Of a stretch of 64,000 bases of DNA, positions 43,519-54,875 are shown in pieces. A model generated the notes under the pieces. The model was given only the letters and a program-made list of their open reading frames with translations, did not search any database and was not told the origin of the DNA. The translations under genes were made by a program, and so were the position numbers. Numbering within the stretch: position 1 is the stretch's first letter; the number at the start of each line of letters is the position of its first letter. The stretch is from Neurospora tetraspora (Eukaryota > Ascomycota > Sordariomycetes > Sordariales > Sordariaceae), in NCBI RefSeq assembly GCF_033439725.1, contig NW_026944385.1, positions 1,178,001 through 1,242,000 of the forward strand, read 5' to 3'.

Positions 43519-45060
43519 TCAGTTCCCATCCTCCATCTCCTCATCCTCCTCTTCGTCTCCCTCCTCCTGCGCTGCCGCCTTAAGCGCCATTATCTCCTCA
43601 TTGGTATAATGAAATTCCTTCAGCACGTTAACAAACACCGCCTCATAGCCATCTCTGTACCTCTTGACCAAGTCCTGTCGCTCGGTTGCCGGCTCCCACT
43701 CCCCTCCTCCATTCGGCCTGCCACAAGAGAACTCGACAAAGTCCCTCTCAATCTTCTGCGCCAACGTAGCCTTTAGCATGTCCACCAACGGGTCCAGCTC
43801 CTCCCCAAGAGAGCCATTGCCGGCGCAGTGTTGCGGCAATTCCTTGAACAACTCCCACTGCTTCGGGCTAGCCATCATCGACACCATATCATTGAGGAGC
43901 CTGCCATCCCAGTGGTCGAACTGGGGCTGGTGATGTAGTGCGTTAGGACTGAAATTAGGTCCCATGCGACTCTCAAAAGCATCATAGCCTTCCCAGAAGG
44001 ACTCGCGAGCGATTAAGAAGTCCTGCGGCTCGCCGCCCTTGTCCTGAGTATCGCCTTGTTGTTGTCTCTTTCGCACATGGATATAATCGTTGTGCGGCCT
44101 CCAATCGCCGTGCGCGTCCGGCCCCAGGCACCCGAAGGGGCAGTCACCATCTTCATAGATGTCATGAGGTTCAATGATGAAGCCATAGCCCAGCAACAAC
44201 TCGCTGTTCGTCTTGTTCCCGTAGTTGTTGAAAACCTGATCACCTGGCTCATAGGCATTCCGGCAGATCAGTTCACACGCGCTCGGCTCCGAAGTGAGGT
44301 TCCATGTATACTCGGCATCGACGGAGTGATTCCCAATGTCATACAGGGGCTGCAAGATGGAGAAGTCGTCAAACATTGTTCCCTCCGGTAGCAGCCGCTC
44401 GACGTACTCCCTCGCCGACTCCGAGAGGATCAACGAAGGCCTAAAGCTGCGGCTGGTGAACATGCAGTACGCCCAGTTGTACAGCACCTGAGTATAGGCG
44501 CGGTAGTCGGAGAATCCTTCCTTTTTGAGGATCTTGCGCGCCTGTTTGTACTCGGACTTGACGTTGTCTTGGATCTCCTGGATGGCGATGTAAGCGTTGG
44601 TGCCCTTGAGCAGCTCGATGTCGTCCTCGGCCCAGAAGGGAGGCAGTGCCCACTTGTCGAGCTGGCTGGGGTCGGTTAGGGTGGAGATGTAGGGCGCCCA
44701 GAAAGAGGATTTGCCCTTGAGGTATTGCTGGATCAGGTAGAAGCGGCCGATGACATGTGGCGGGAGAGAGTTCATGAAACGCTCTGGAAATGCGGGATTT
44801 TGAGTGTTGGGAGCCGGTGTCGTTGGAGACGGCGTAATGGGACCGTCAGTGAGGGCGTTGAGGTAAGAGAGTGTGATGGAGGTCGGGCAGGTGACGGCCT
44901 TAAAGGGTTGGTATAGCATTCCAGCGGCCGATGGCTTGACGCGTAGCGAAAACCCCGTTTTCTGGTCCTGGTACACCTCAAGCAAAGGGTGCAAACTTGC
45001 GCCGTGATTGTAAGCCCAGTCCAAGAGCGCCTCGAAGCGTTCTTTGTATGGCGACTCCAT
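43519..45060 (-). CDS. SET-domain protein lysine methyltransferase (RuBisCO-LSMT/SETD6-like)
   Basis: 513 residues in one exon. I chose the ATG at 45060 (MESPYKERFEALLDWAYNHG); an upstream in-frame start would add 41 less plausible residues. The N-terminal SET parts flank a long insert, as in the RuBisCO-LSMT group. The catalytic region reads DIGNHSVDAEYTW, then EPGDQVFNNYGNKTNSELL and LLGYGF, with the NHS and the tyrosine of NNYG. A C-terminal substrate-binding helical region and an acidic tail (EEGDEEEDEEMEDG) follow. Members methylate lysines on ribosomal or other proteins; which one is unknown here. Confidence 0.88.
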   Translation of the reverse strand: MESPYKERFEALLDWAYNHGASLHPLLEVYQDQKTGFSLRVKPSAAGMLYQPFKAVTCPTSITLSYLNALTDGPITPSPTTPAPNTQNPAFPERFMNSLPPHVIGRFYLIQQYLKGKSSFWAPYISTLTDPSQLDKWALPPFWAEDDIELLKGTNAYIAIQEIQDNVKSEYKQARKILKKEGFSDYRAYTQVLYNWAYCMFTSRSFRPSLILSESAREYVERLLPEGTMFDDFSILQPLYDIGNHSVDAEYTWNLTSEPSACELICRNAYEPGDQVFNNYGNKTNSELLLGYGFIIEPHDIYEDGDCPFGCLGPDAHGDWRPHNDYIHVRKRQQQGDTQDKGGEPQDFLIARESFWEGYDAFESRMGPNFSPNALHHQPQFDHWDGRLLNDMVSMMASPKQWELFKELPQHCAGNGSLGEELDPLVDMLKATLAQKIERDFVEFSCGRPNGGGEWEPATERQDLVKRYRDGYEAVFVNVLKEFHYTNEEIMALKAAAQEEGDEEEDEEMEDGN

Positions 45061-45614
45061 TTTTGCACGTCCTCGTTGTCGGTGTTGATATGACGTGTGG
45101 TGTTGTTGAACAGGCGATTTGAGGTTGAAGTGAACTACAAGTAGGAAAGTTTCACTTTTACAGCATGTCGTCAGTGTTGTCACTTGGTGGCTTCAGGCAG
45201 GCGGCCGTTACAGCTGACAATATCCATGCAGCACCCTGTCCAGATTAGTCAGCGCCTCTAACCTCTCCACATACATGCCCTACTCCACTGCACCGACCTA
45301 ACTGGGGCTCTCTATCACCTAGGGGTACACGGCAAGCATTACAGGGCATTTATCACTGTACATAGGGATCAATGGCACTAGGGCACAGCAATGGTCAAGT
45401 TGGGTTCTTGCCGCAATCTTTTACTACGACAATAGGAGTGACTCCCTTTGGACACTCAGTCTTTGCATTACTATATGCGAACAAAGCGACTAGCAAGAGT
45501 GCTGACGTCGTTGGACGACGACGAGAGGAATGATTTTTGTTGTTTTTGGTTCTTGGACGACGACGACAAAAAAGAAAATAACAAGAAAGCATTACCAGGC
45601 CACGTCTCACATAA
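45061..45614. other. Intergenic, nothing recognised
   Basis: Promoter side of the SET-domain gene and the tail of the phospholipase D relic. A cysteine-poor frame on the minus strand at 45395-45850 overlaps the relic in another phase and has no support. Confidence 0.35.
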
Positions 45615-45896
45615 TCAACCGGAGAAGGGTTGAAAAGAAGCATGTCCAGCTTGATGTCGAGGGATGTAGGGCCCGGTGGGACTTGGCCAATCTCCCGAGT
45701 CCAGAACCCATCTACGATATCTCGAATTCCACCTCTGAACGAAGTGGCGGGTAAGATCTCTCGCTGGCTGGCCAACAACCTGCATGGCAATATCATGCCA
45801 CGGCATTTTGGGAACCTTGGACCTGTCGTACATATCCTCATATGGCTCATAGAGCCTGACGAATGTCTGTTTCATGGTACCCAAAACACCTGCCAC
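45615..45896 (-). pseudogene. Phospholipase D gene fragment
   Basis: On the minus strand 45854-45725 encodes YEPYEDMYDRSKVPKMPW followed by HDIAMQVVGQPARDLTRHFV and QRWN. This matches the conserved segment just after the first HKD half in fungal SPO14/PLD1-type phospholipase D. After QRWN the similarity is lost and the frame ends about 35 codons later. Neither HKD motif is nearby, so this is a small broken piece of a host gene. Neighbouring frames to the right (45918-46310) do not look like phospholipase D. Confidence 0.7.
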
Positions 45897-45917
45897 AAGT
45901 AGTACCCCTATGCACCA

Positions 45918-48682
45918 TCAGCGGCACTGATCCCATTCAGCCACATCTGAAAAATTGACTCCATACAGCTCCAGAACTCTAGTTTCACCACCACGTAGCT
46001 GCCCGGCGCCACCGCATTGCTGTGGTGGACGTTGTTGGTATGAATGGTTCAAGGCCTCCTGGATGATCTTGGTCGGGGTAGGGCTGGGCTCGAAACGGGC
46101 CGTCGTCTGTTCAAATGCCGTCTGCGGTTCATCTCCGCCTCGCGCTCCCGTTGCCGCAGCTGTCTGCGGTACTCGCGCATGGGGATGCCCCCGTTGGGGT
46201 TGTTGAATGGGTGGCCACAGAATGACATTGTGTGTTCGGAGCACATGGGTTGGAGTGTTGTGGGTTGAAAAGCTGGTTGCTGTCTTCGAGAAGCACGAGG
46301 TCTGGTGCAAGGTGGTTGTTAGCTTGTGCTATAGGTTAGTACGATGGGCATGATCGAAGGCTTCTGGGCCTTCCCAAACAAGGGGAAGGCCGACCACCTG
46401 AACTTGTTCTTTTGGCCCGATGTAAGGCGGCAGCTGATGGCTCCGTGACGGGTTTTTGCTTGTCGGTACTTTCTGTCCTGACACTTGCGGGTTTCTTGTT
46501 CACTGGTTGGACCCACTTGGTTGACCCATCATCTGCATTACACTTGCAATCTTGTCGAGAGGGATGCCCTGGGAACCAAAGACGTTGAACAGCTGAACAG
46601 TTGTAGCGGTATCCGCGAGCTTGCCCTTGGGCTTCCGTGAAGCGTTGACAATCTGCTTGGGCTTAGCAGGTAACCAAGTTGTTGTGTGGAACGTAGTTGT
46701 TGTTTGGATCGTAGTTGTCTTGTTGTTCGAGTTTGACGACCTGCGAGTTGCTTAACGTTTTAACCTTGCTATGGGAGACGATGATCCATAACATGACTCC
46801 AACCGCAAGTAGAAATACACAGAGTATTCCCCAGGTTTCTACGAATGGGAGGAGCGAGCGAAGGGATGTCAAGAGCCTGCAGTCTCAAGCTGGCGGGTAC
46901 GAGGTCGAAGTGAAAGTGGTTGAAGCGTGAGATGTCGTGTGGAGTGGCGCGGTTCAAGCTGTAAGAGGTTTGAAGTCTCCATGCCCCCAACCCTAGATCC
47001 AGCCCCAACGGCCTGATCGGTACGGACAACACAGTTTTCTTGCCCATCCTTTTCCCACATGTCCACATCGCTCTCGACAATAACGGGTTCCGTTCTCCTG
47101 CTCTCCGAGTCACCCTACTGACCCTCTGGCTTGTTCTGAACCTCCACGTTGGCAGGCCTCATCAGTCATCGCCTCCTTTCCCTTTCTTCTCTCGTGCGAA
47201 GTACCCAAACCGTTTAAATGCCCAGAGGCAGGAGTAGAGACACTCCCCTCTCTGAAAGACGTTTGTCCCGTAGCGGTCAGATATCCCTCTCCGTGGTCAT
47301 CAACACATAAACAAGTCCCAGGACGTGTACAAGAACCAGCACCAGTAGAGGTACCTATACCAACCGGGCGGGTGTGCTTGTGGAGATTCAAGTCGGTGTC
47401 CATCGAGATACTCATTCGAACTTCGACGGAAGGGCGGACATCCGGAGTAGCGGTCTCTTGGGTGGCCTGTTCCTAGGGACGGGAAGGGGACTGTGGCGAG
47501 GAGGGCTGGAACTCGAAAATAACTACGTTAGAGGACTTGGAGGCCGCTGGCGATCCATAGGCACGTTCGGCCGTTTGCCTGATATCAGCACCAGCAGCAG
47601 CATTGCCTGATATCAGCACCAGCAGCAGCATTGTTTGATATCAGCACCAGCAGCAGCACCAGCATCGGACCGAGCCCCTGTTTCGATCCCGGAACGAAAT
47701 GCGGGAATATGCGTATCGGGTCGACGATGGCGTATAAGTTGGGCAGCATCTGCTTTTCTGTCCGAATTGGGCCGGAGGCCGTGCCGGAACTGTTGGTGGT
47801 GTCCGGAGATGTTCCGTGAAGCTTTTTGTTGGCGATGGTGCGTTGAACCGGGGGTTGCGGGCAAGCAGATTAGCGAGGATCTCCCCGGGCGACGGTGGCC
47901 TACTGTCGTTGGCGTTCAACGGGCTAGGGTCGTCGTTCCCGCCCTAGATTTCTGTTCCTTCTTTCAGGCTGTCGATCTATCAGCGGCATGCCCGATATGG
48001 TGAAGCAGCGAGGCAATGTCCGTGGTCCACAGGAAGTAGGCGATATCGCCCAAGTTTCTTCGAGGTCTTCGTTGGGCCCCTTGACAGCTGCGAGATAGAA
48101 CGGGGTCTTTCGAAGCAGAAGTTAGTTGAAGGCAAAGACGGGGATATAAGACGAAAGTTTGGAGTGTGTCGTACTCAGCTTGGAGGCCCTACCGCAGAAA
48201 CTCAGTCCAGGTTGTCGAAGAGTTCAAGGACTTCAGTTCACCGCTGTGCCCCCTGTTCCTGTCGAAATTCCCATATGAGTCGCCTCGTTTCCTCCGTCGC
48301 CTCCAACATCCGAGCCCGGTGAAAGTCTCGATCCCCCAGCTTCCACCATGCGCTCTTGTAACTGGGAAAACTCCTCCAAATACGATTGTATCAGTTCTTC
48401 TTGTATCACGCTAAATCCTAGCTCTCGCCCGCACGTATGAAAACAATAACTGCGAATCCCAAGAGCAAATGAAACTATGAACGGTCCAAAGACCATTTCC
48501 AGAGGGGAAACCCTCCCCGCACCCTGTTGAATCCTAGACGTACCCTCTGTTTTCCCATGACAGCTGTCATATAATACTGGCCGTTTTTGCTGGTAATTTC
48601 GAGTTTTCTGATGTCCCAGACATGCCGCTGAAAATCTTAAGTCCACGAGACAGCCATATCCTTCCCTGTCTTCCCAAAACAA
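45918..48682 (-). pseudogene. Decayed minus-strand coding region, identity unknown
   Basis: Several protein-like stretches lie on the minus strand in changing frames. From right to left: 48682-48233 (FSVIQEELIQSYLEEFSQL, coiled-coil-like), 47919-47641 (MNANDSRPPSPGEILANLLA), 47415-47110 (acid/Ser-rich), 46872-46663 (one membrane segment, WGILCVFLLAVGVMLWII), about 46665-46500 (LFNVFGSQGIPLDKIASVMQ) and 46310-45918 (ending RVLELYGVNFSDVAEWDQCR). No consistent splice set joins them. They may be parts of one or more dying genes. I do not recognise the protein. Confidence 0.3.
47580..47662. repeat. 28-bp tandem repeat, 3 copies
   Basis: The unit tgatatcagcaccagcagca plus gcattgcc is repeated three times with one or two changes. 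It lies within the decayed minus-strand region and breaks its frame. Confidence 0.85.
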
Positions 48683-51600
48683 ACATTCTGGCGATTCTTT
48701 TCATGGTGTTGAGACATCTGGTGATACTTTTCATGGTGTTGAGGCTGTCTAACTAAACAGGGCGCTACTCGCTGAACTCAAAATTGCTACTCAGGGACGA
48801 AAGTTCAGAAGATATTTCGATGGGCGCTCCAGCCTCCTCTCCTCTCGCATCGCGACGACGGCGAGGTTGCGCAGAAGGGGGGGCTTCGTTAGACATCTAC
48901 AGCAATTGTCAGCGATTGAAAGCGATCAAAATCAGTCGATTTGAGTAAGGTTACGTACATTGAGGGTGGTTGTTGATATGCGACGTGCAAATGCGTGCAA
49001 ATGGGTGGTGTGAAAGGGGTGCAAATGGCCGTGTGAAATTGAGCGAAAAAAACGACCAAGTTAGAAGGATGTTGGTGTGCATTGAAAATACGAAATTTAG
49101 CGGGTAAAAACGGGATTTTCGATGTCAGGTGTCATCCAGCTGCAGTCCCACTTTTCTGGGTGGGACAGGGTACGTCTAGGAAAAGGGTGGGTGCGGGGAG
49201 GGTTTCCCTTCCAGAGGCTCATGAGCCATTCAGGGAGCAAGGAACGGTTGCATCTGGAACTCCGCGTCCCCAAAGTTTACCAAGAAGTTCCCACTCGTTG
49301 TGGTCGTTGTGGTCGGTGTGGTCGGCGCTAGTCTTCAACATGTTGCTCGTGACCCAAGCCAGTGGATTCAAGCTGCGGCTGTGATTGAAATCCAATGAGG
49401 GAAAGAGCGGGGACTGATGCATCTTCGATCCATCGCCAAAAAGGATTCCAATCAAGGCTTGGAGTAGCAGTTGGAGGCTGCTGGGGGTACTGCTGGGAAT
49501 CTTGGACCAGTTGTTCCAGAATGGATCCTACGATGACGCGCAAGAGAACTGCTTTTGTCGTCCGAGTCATTGGTGAAAGTGAGCGGTGTCGCTGCGAGAC
49601 GGAGGCAGGTGGTTCCTCCACGGCCACCACTTCCACCACCACTTCCACCACCTCCTCCCCCACCCCCACCTACACAACATTGACCACTACTACCCCCACG
49701 ACGACGTCGACGATGACGACAAATACCACAGCTCCAGCGGGCCAAGCCACCACGCCAGTTTCATTTTCTTCTCGGGCTCCGTAGAAGCCGAAGATGAGCC
49801 CCGTCTTCTCTTCTTCTCGTTTGGCCCCTTTCGGGGGCTTGTGTAGCCGGCCCCGAAACGCGGGCAACACCGGAACCATATGCTGCTGGTATTGATTTGG
49901 GTCTTGGATCCAAAAAAAAACTTCTTTCGAAGATTTTTTCTTAACGGCACGGTGCTAGCGGGTTGCCGCGATGAGATCTGGCAACGAAAAGTTTATCAGA
50001 CAAGTGTGCAGGTAGAATGGAGGGTAGGGAATGGCGGGTGATCATGTGATGGCTTGTGCTTGGTGCTTCTTGCTGATGCAAGAGCGTTGAAATGACATGG
50101 ACCAGGCAAGCGATGGGGATGGGGTCAGCTAGGTACCTTGAAGATGAAAAGTTCTTGTGGTGGCAGGCCCGTCTTAAGGACGGCTGCGTAGGGCAACGCT
50201 GCGGGCTTGTCGTTTTGGTTCGACATTGTGATATTTTGTCTGATAGACAGACGTGGCCGACTGCATCAGTCCACCATACTGCCTCCCCCAAGACGGAGCA
50301 ATGATTCCCTAGAGAAATCGGGCACAGAGGCTTGCTCCTGATGTTGCCGTTAGTCAGTGTTTGTCCGTTCTCGTTCGGCAAAACGGACCACACCAGTACG
50401 AACCTTAGAGAGCAAAAGTCGATTTGTTTCCAGTAGGTCTACGCGGTACGGTGTACCGCAGGTTCATCGCAAGACCAACCAAGTGTAGAATTATGTCGGA
50501 GCTTCGCATGTCATTGGCGAGGAGGAAAAGGGAGAATGCAGATGAGAACCATGGTGATAGACCGGATGGTAGAACCAAAAAGAAAAAGGAAAAAGTGAGA
50601 AACAACGCTGATCGGCAGAGTTCAGACTACTCGAGCCATGGGAAAGTGGAGGAGATATCAAGAGATGTCAAAACATAAAGTGTGATGTGTAAGAAACTGA
50701 TATGAAACAAGATGTTGGATGTGTGGTCCTCTCAGATGTTGAAGACACTGGGGGTTCTCTGGACTCTTTATACTTGTCTGAGGGCTCTGGTGAGGACACA
50801 CAGCCACGATTGGGGGCCTATGGTGCCTACCTGCGGAGCTTGATGTCGACGCAGTCTTGGGGCGGAGTCTTTCCTCCTGTTAACTCAAAATGGTGCCCCT
50901 CTCGGACCACTACCTGCGTCCGCCGTGATGAGGGAAGTCGTGGATGGTGTTGTTCGGAAGCGTTCAACCTAGGTAGGTACCGACCCATTTGTTCCCTGAG
51001 ACTAGGAATTACCTGCGTCATAAGCCGATTGATGCTGCCGAACCCGGAAATGCCATGCGGCAATGGCATGGCTCGGGCGTCAACTGGAAGTCGTGAGACG
51101 CGGAGAGACATGGTGAAAAGAACCGGCCGACGTTCGTTGCGATTGAACACGAAGTGAAAGCGAGATCATGTGACCAGGCACCTCCCTAGCATTTCCAGAA
51201 AAACCGTTGGGCAACTGCGAACTGTTCCAAAGATCTGCAGACTGCAGTTTCCCCATTTGTTTGCAGCCACCAAGGCCCACTTGCCGTTATCCGCGACCCA
51301 CCTGGTGACTTGCTTCAGCGGAGTTGATGCCGCTGTTCTTTCCTCAATTCCAGAACATTTCAACTGAATTGAACAATGCAATTGTCAATGTCCTCGTTGT
51401 AGCTTCCTGAATTTCAGCTTCAGCCGTAATCTTTCTTTCATGTCCCGATCACCTTAAAGTTTCTGTAGTCTTTTCCGTCGCCGATTGCGCTCCGTACCTG
51501 ACAAGGAAGGGAACAGTACCATGTCATGGCAGCCGATACGGGACCGGGGAACCAGTGACCACAGCGGGACTTAGCCGATAACCGGCCCGGCCCCACCACT

Positions 51601-52120
51601 GTTTTTGCAACTTTTGGAACAAACAAAGCATTTCAAAGGCCCAAAACTTGTTATCAATGGCAAAATATCAAGCAGTCCGCGATATTCCCGGGCAATTGTC
51701 GTCGCGAACGAAGCAGATGTGACTGATCAGGCAGCGTCTGAGTGGACGGGACAAGTGCGCATGAACAAACCAGAACGACGCGAAAGCCGTTAAATCCGTC
51801 CAAGACTCACCGCACCTCCCGAGCTTCCCTTCTCCTGAAAAGATTTTAGTCACTTCAGTCAGTTGCCCTTGCAAAATGTTGCAAACCGCCATCAATCAAC
51901 CAATCCGGCCTATGACGTCGGCTAACCTTTCCCTGAACCGCCCCACCGGCGGATGCCACCCTCGAAATGACCCATGTCAACATGGAAAGAGCAACAAAAC
52001 AGAATTCGGATTAAAAAGGAAGCTTCGTCCCATCCGTACTTTCATGGAAAGAACTCCTCTGTTTGTGACAACAACCTAAATTTCTGGACTCGGTCACGGT
52101 TCCCTCCAGCACGAGTCACC
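48683..52120. other. 3.4-kb region without a supported gene
   Basis: Only short or low-complexity frames are present. A Thr-rich plus-strand frame (49395-49784) and an overlapping minus-strand frame (49669-49328) both cross a ccaccacttccaccacc-type simple repeat at about 49620-49670, and neither is supported by splicing or domains. A plus-strand frame at 50702-51157 is also unsupported. The last part is the long promoter of the MFS gene. A 17-base word (cttttcatggtgttgag) is repeated at about 48697 and 48730. Confidence 0.35.
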
Positions 52121-54095
52121 ATGTCGCCGTCGGACCCCAAACCGGTTGATGCTGCTGCAGCCGAGAAGCAACAGATGCATGAACCACCACAACCACCACT
52201 CGCACGGGCGCCTTCCCAGAAACAGGACGAACGCCTCGACTCCAACAGGCCTGAGCACTTGGACCATCTCGACGACCCTGAAGCTCAGCATTCGCCGATG
52301 TCGCGTCGCCACACCAATACCCATATGAACACCAGTTCCAGCAGCGACGATGAATACGATACCGAAAAGGACAGCGACGAAGATGCCGACGACCACGACG
52401 GCCACCGCATCACCAGCCGAGACATCCGACTGACCCGCACTCGCACCAACAGAAGCATGAGACCCAGCACCAAGGAAGGACCGGAGTACGCCAACACCAC
52501 TGGCAGACTCGACCTCGCCAAGACTGTTTCCCGTCGTGACACCGTCCTCTCGCGCCTGCGATCCCGTCCTACCGCCCGGTACGAGTTCACCCACCCGCTG
52601 GCACACACCCCGACTGGAAAGGATGTCATCGTCGACTTCGATGGCCCCGACGACCCCTACCGGCCCATGAACTGGCCCATGAAGAAGAAGGTGTTCACCA
52701 CGCTGCTTTACGGCTTGATCACCATGAGTGCCAGCTGGGCTTCCTCCAGCTACTCGGCCGGTACTGCACTGGTGTCGAAAGAGTTCCACGTTGGCCATCA
52801 GGTAGCCGTCTTGGGTACCTCCATCTTCTTGGTCGGTTTCGGTATTGGTCCGCTTCTGTGGGCGCCGTTGAGTGAGGTTTTCGGAAGAAGAGTGGCCGTC
52901 TTCGTGCCCATGTTCTTTGCCATATGCTTCACCTTTGGTAGTGCGACTGCGAAAGACTATCAGACTTTGATGATCACTCGCTTCTTTGGTGCCTTCTTTG
53001 CTTCGGCCCCTGTGACCAACACCGGTGGTGTACTGGGAGACTTGTTCTCGCCTGCCGAAAGAGGTATCGCCATGGCGGGATATGCCATGGCAGTCGTTGG
53101 AGGCCCAGCTATCGGTACGCCGCTTTTTCATTCCTTCTCCCCCCCGCCGGCCTTGGCTAACTCCATATCCCATCTACACAGGCCCCGTCGTCTCAGCCGC
53201 AGTTGCCATCCAACCCAGCCTCGGTTGGCGCTGGACCCTCTACCTCACCGGCATCCTACAAGCCTTCGTTCTCGTCCTCGGCATGATCTTCATCGACGAA
53301 TCCTACCCTCCGCGCCTGCTCGTCAACAAAGCCCGCCGCCTGCGCATCGAAACCGGCAACTGGGCCCTCCACGCCAAGTTCGAGGAATGGGACGTCTCCT
53401 TCTCCGAGCTCGCCCACAAGTTCTTGTTCCGCCCGGTGCAGCTCCTCTGTACGCCCATCTGCTTTCTCGTCGCCTTGTACGCCAGCTTTTGCTACGGCAT
53501 CCTGTACATGCAGCTGGGCGCCATCCCCATCATCTTTGGCCAAGTCCGCGGGTGGAAGCAGCTGGTTGCTACTCTGCCGTTCTTGTGCATCTTCCTCGGT
53601 GCCATGATCGGCTGCGGCGCGAACGTGTATAACCAGTTTCTGTACAACAAGGCGTACCGCGCCGCTGGCAATCGCGCCGTTCCTGAGCGCCGTTTGCCGC
53701 CTATGATGGTTGGCTCTGTCATCTTCTCGGGTGGGCAGTTCATGCTCGGTTGGACTGCGCCGAAGAATATTCACTGGATCGTTCCCTGCATCGGTCTGGT
53801 TTGCCTAGGATCGGGATTCTTCATGATCTTCCAGGCGGCGCTGAATTACTTGGTCGATACGTTTACGAGATTCTCGGCCTCGGCGGTGGCTGCGAATACC
53901 TTCCTGCGCTCATGCTTTGCTTGCGCGTTTCCCTTGGTCGTTGGGCCCATGTTCCATAACATTGGTGTGGGACCGGGATCGTCGATTACGGGAGGGTTTG
54001 CGGCTTTGTTGATACCCGTTCCGTTTGTGTTTTTCGTCTATGGAAAGAGGATCAGGAAGAGGTCGAAGTGGTCGAGACCTAGCGTTTATGACTGA
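52121..54095 (+). CDS. MFS transporter, DHA1 (drug/polyamine:H+ antiporter) family
   Basis: Exons 52121-53114 and 53182-54095, 635 residues. I start at ATG 52121; an upstream ATG (51974) is in frame but adds an unlikely leader. A cytosolic, charged N-terminus of about 190 residues precedes the membrane domain, which begins near FTTLLYGLITMSASWASSSY. The DHA1 signature is present: GPLLWAPLSEVFGRR in the loop after helix 2, and a GGxxGDLF-type segment (TNTGGVLGDLFSPAERG) in helix 5. Twelve helices are expected, and the C-terminus is basic (YGKRIRKRSKW). Its role is plasma-membrane export of small molecules. Substrate unknown. The phase-1 intron lies after VVGGPAI. Confidence 0.9.
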
Positions 54096-54875
54096 GGGGT
54101 TGATGATGGATGATGTGATGCATGGATCCTGCAGTGTGGGGATTATGGGATGTTTTATGATGCATTTTACGGCGTTATGGGTCATCTAGAGGAGATACCA
54201 AAAGGTGCTAGCATTGCGTTTACGCTTTGCTTCGAAGTTCTTGTTGTTGAGTCACAAGAAACTTCCATGATCGCGATGTAGAGATACTTGACGATAGATA
54301 GATAATACTAATGCTCGATCCTTCAAGTCAACATCTGTAGACAAAGGGGTGCTTATTGCCTCGGGGAAACAGTGAGTGCTTAGGTCAGGGTTAGGGTCTA
54401 CCTCGGAATGTCACCTTGTTCCTCACGGCCCGCTCCGCTGATAGTGCTGACATCATGATAGTGCTGACATCACCAAATAACGTTGCGCTTAACGCCACGC
54501 AGTCATAGGAATATCATTGGAAGATATCTTGGCAGCGTGGTCATTTCCTCCTACCCCGTTGATTTTTATCACGACATGTTGGAGAAATTATATCCGCACC
54601 AATCCGGAGAAGTCATATTCGCTCCGATCCGGCCATTGTTAGGCTTCTTATCTCCGATCCGACGACTGAACTGGTCAGGTGCCCGGACCACCTCGCATCG
54701 GGACCACCTCGCATCGGGATAGCATGACAAATCCCCAAATAACGTCACTTCATCCAACAACAACATCAACACCGACATCCAACAAACATAAACTCATCAT
54801 TCGCATAACACGACGGATTCGATCTCAACCGAAAGCAAACGCAGGATACGAATTGTTCCAGTCAAATCCACAAAG
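54096..54875. other. Intergenic, small direct repeats
   Basis: 780 bases with two short duplications (gatagtgctgacatca near 54440-54472, and cctcgcatcggga near 54690-54718). No gene. AC-rich leader before 54876. Confidence 0.5.

Noticed and set aside
49395-49784. Thr-rich secreted-like protein
   Set aside because: The Thr run comes from a simple ccaccact-type repeat; the N-terminal part has no signal peptide or homology pattern and the opposite strand is equally open.
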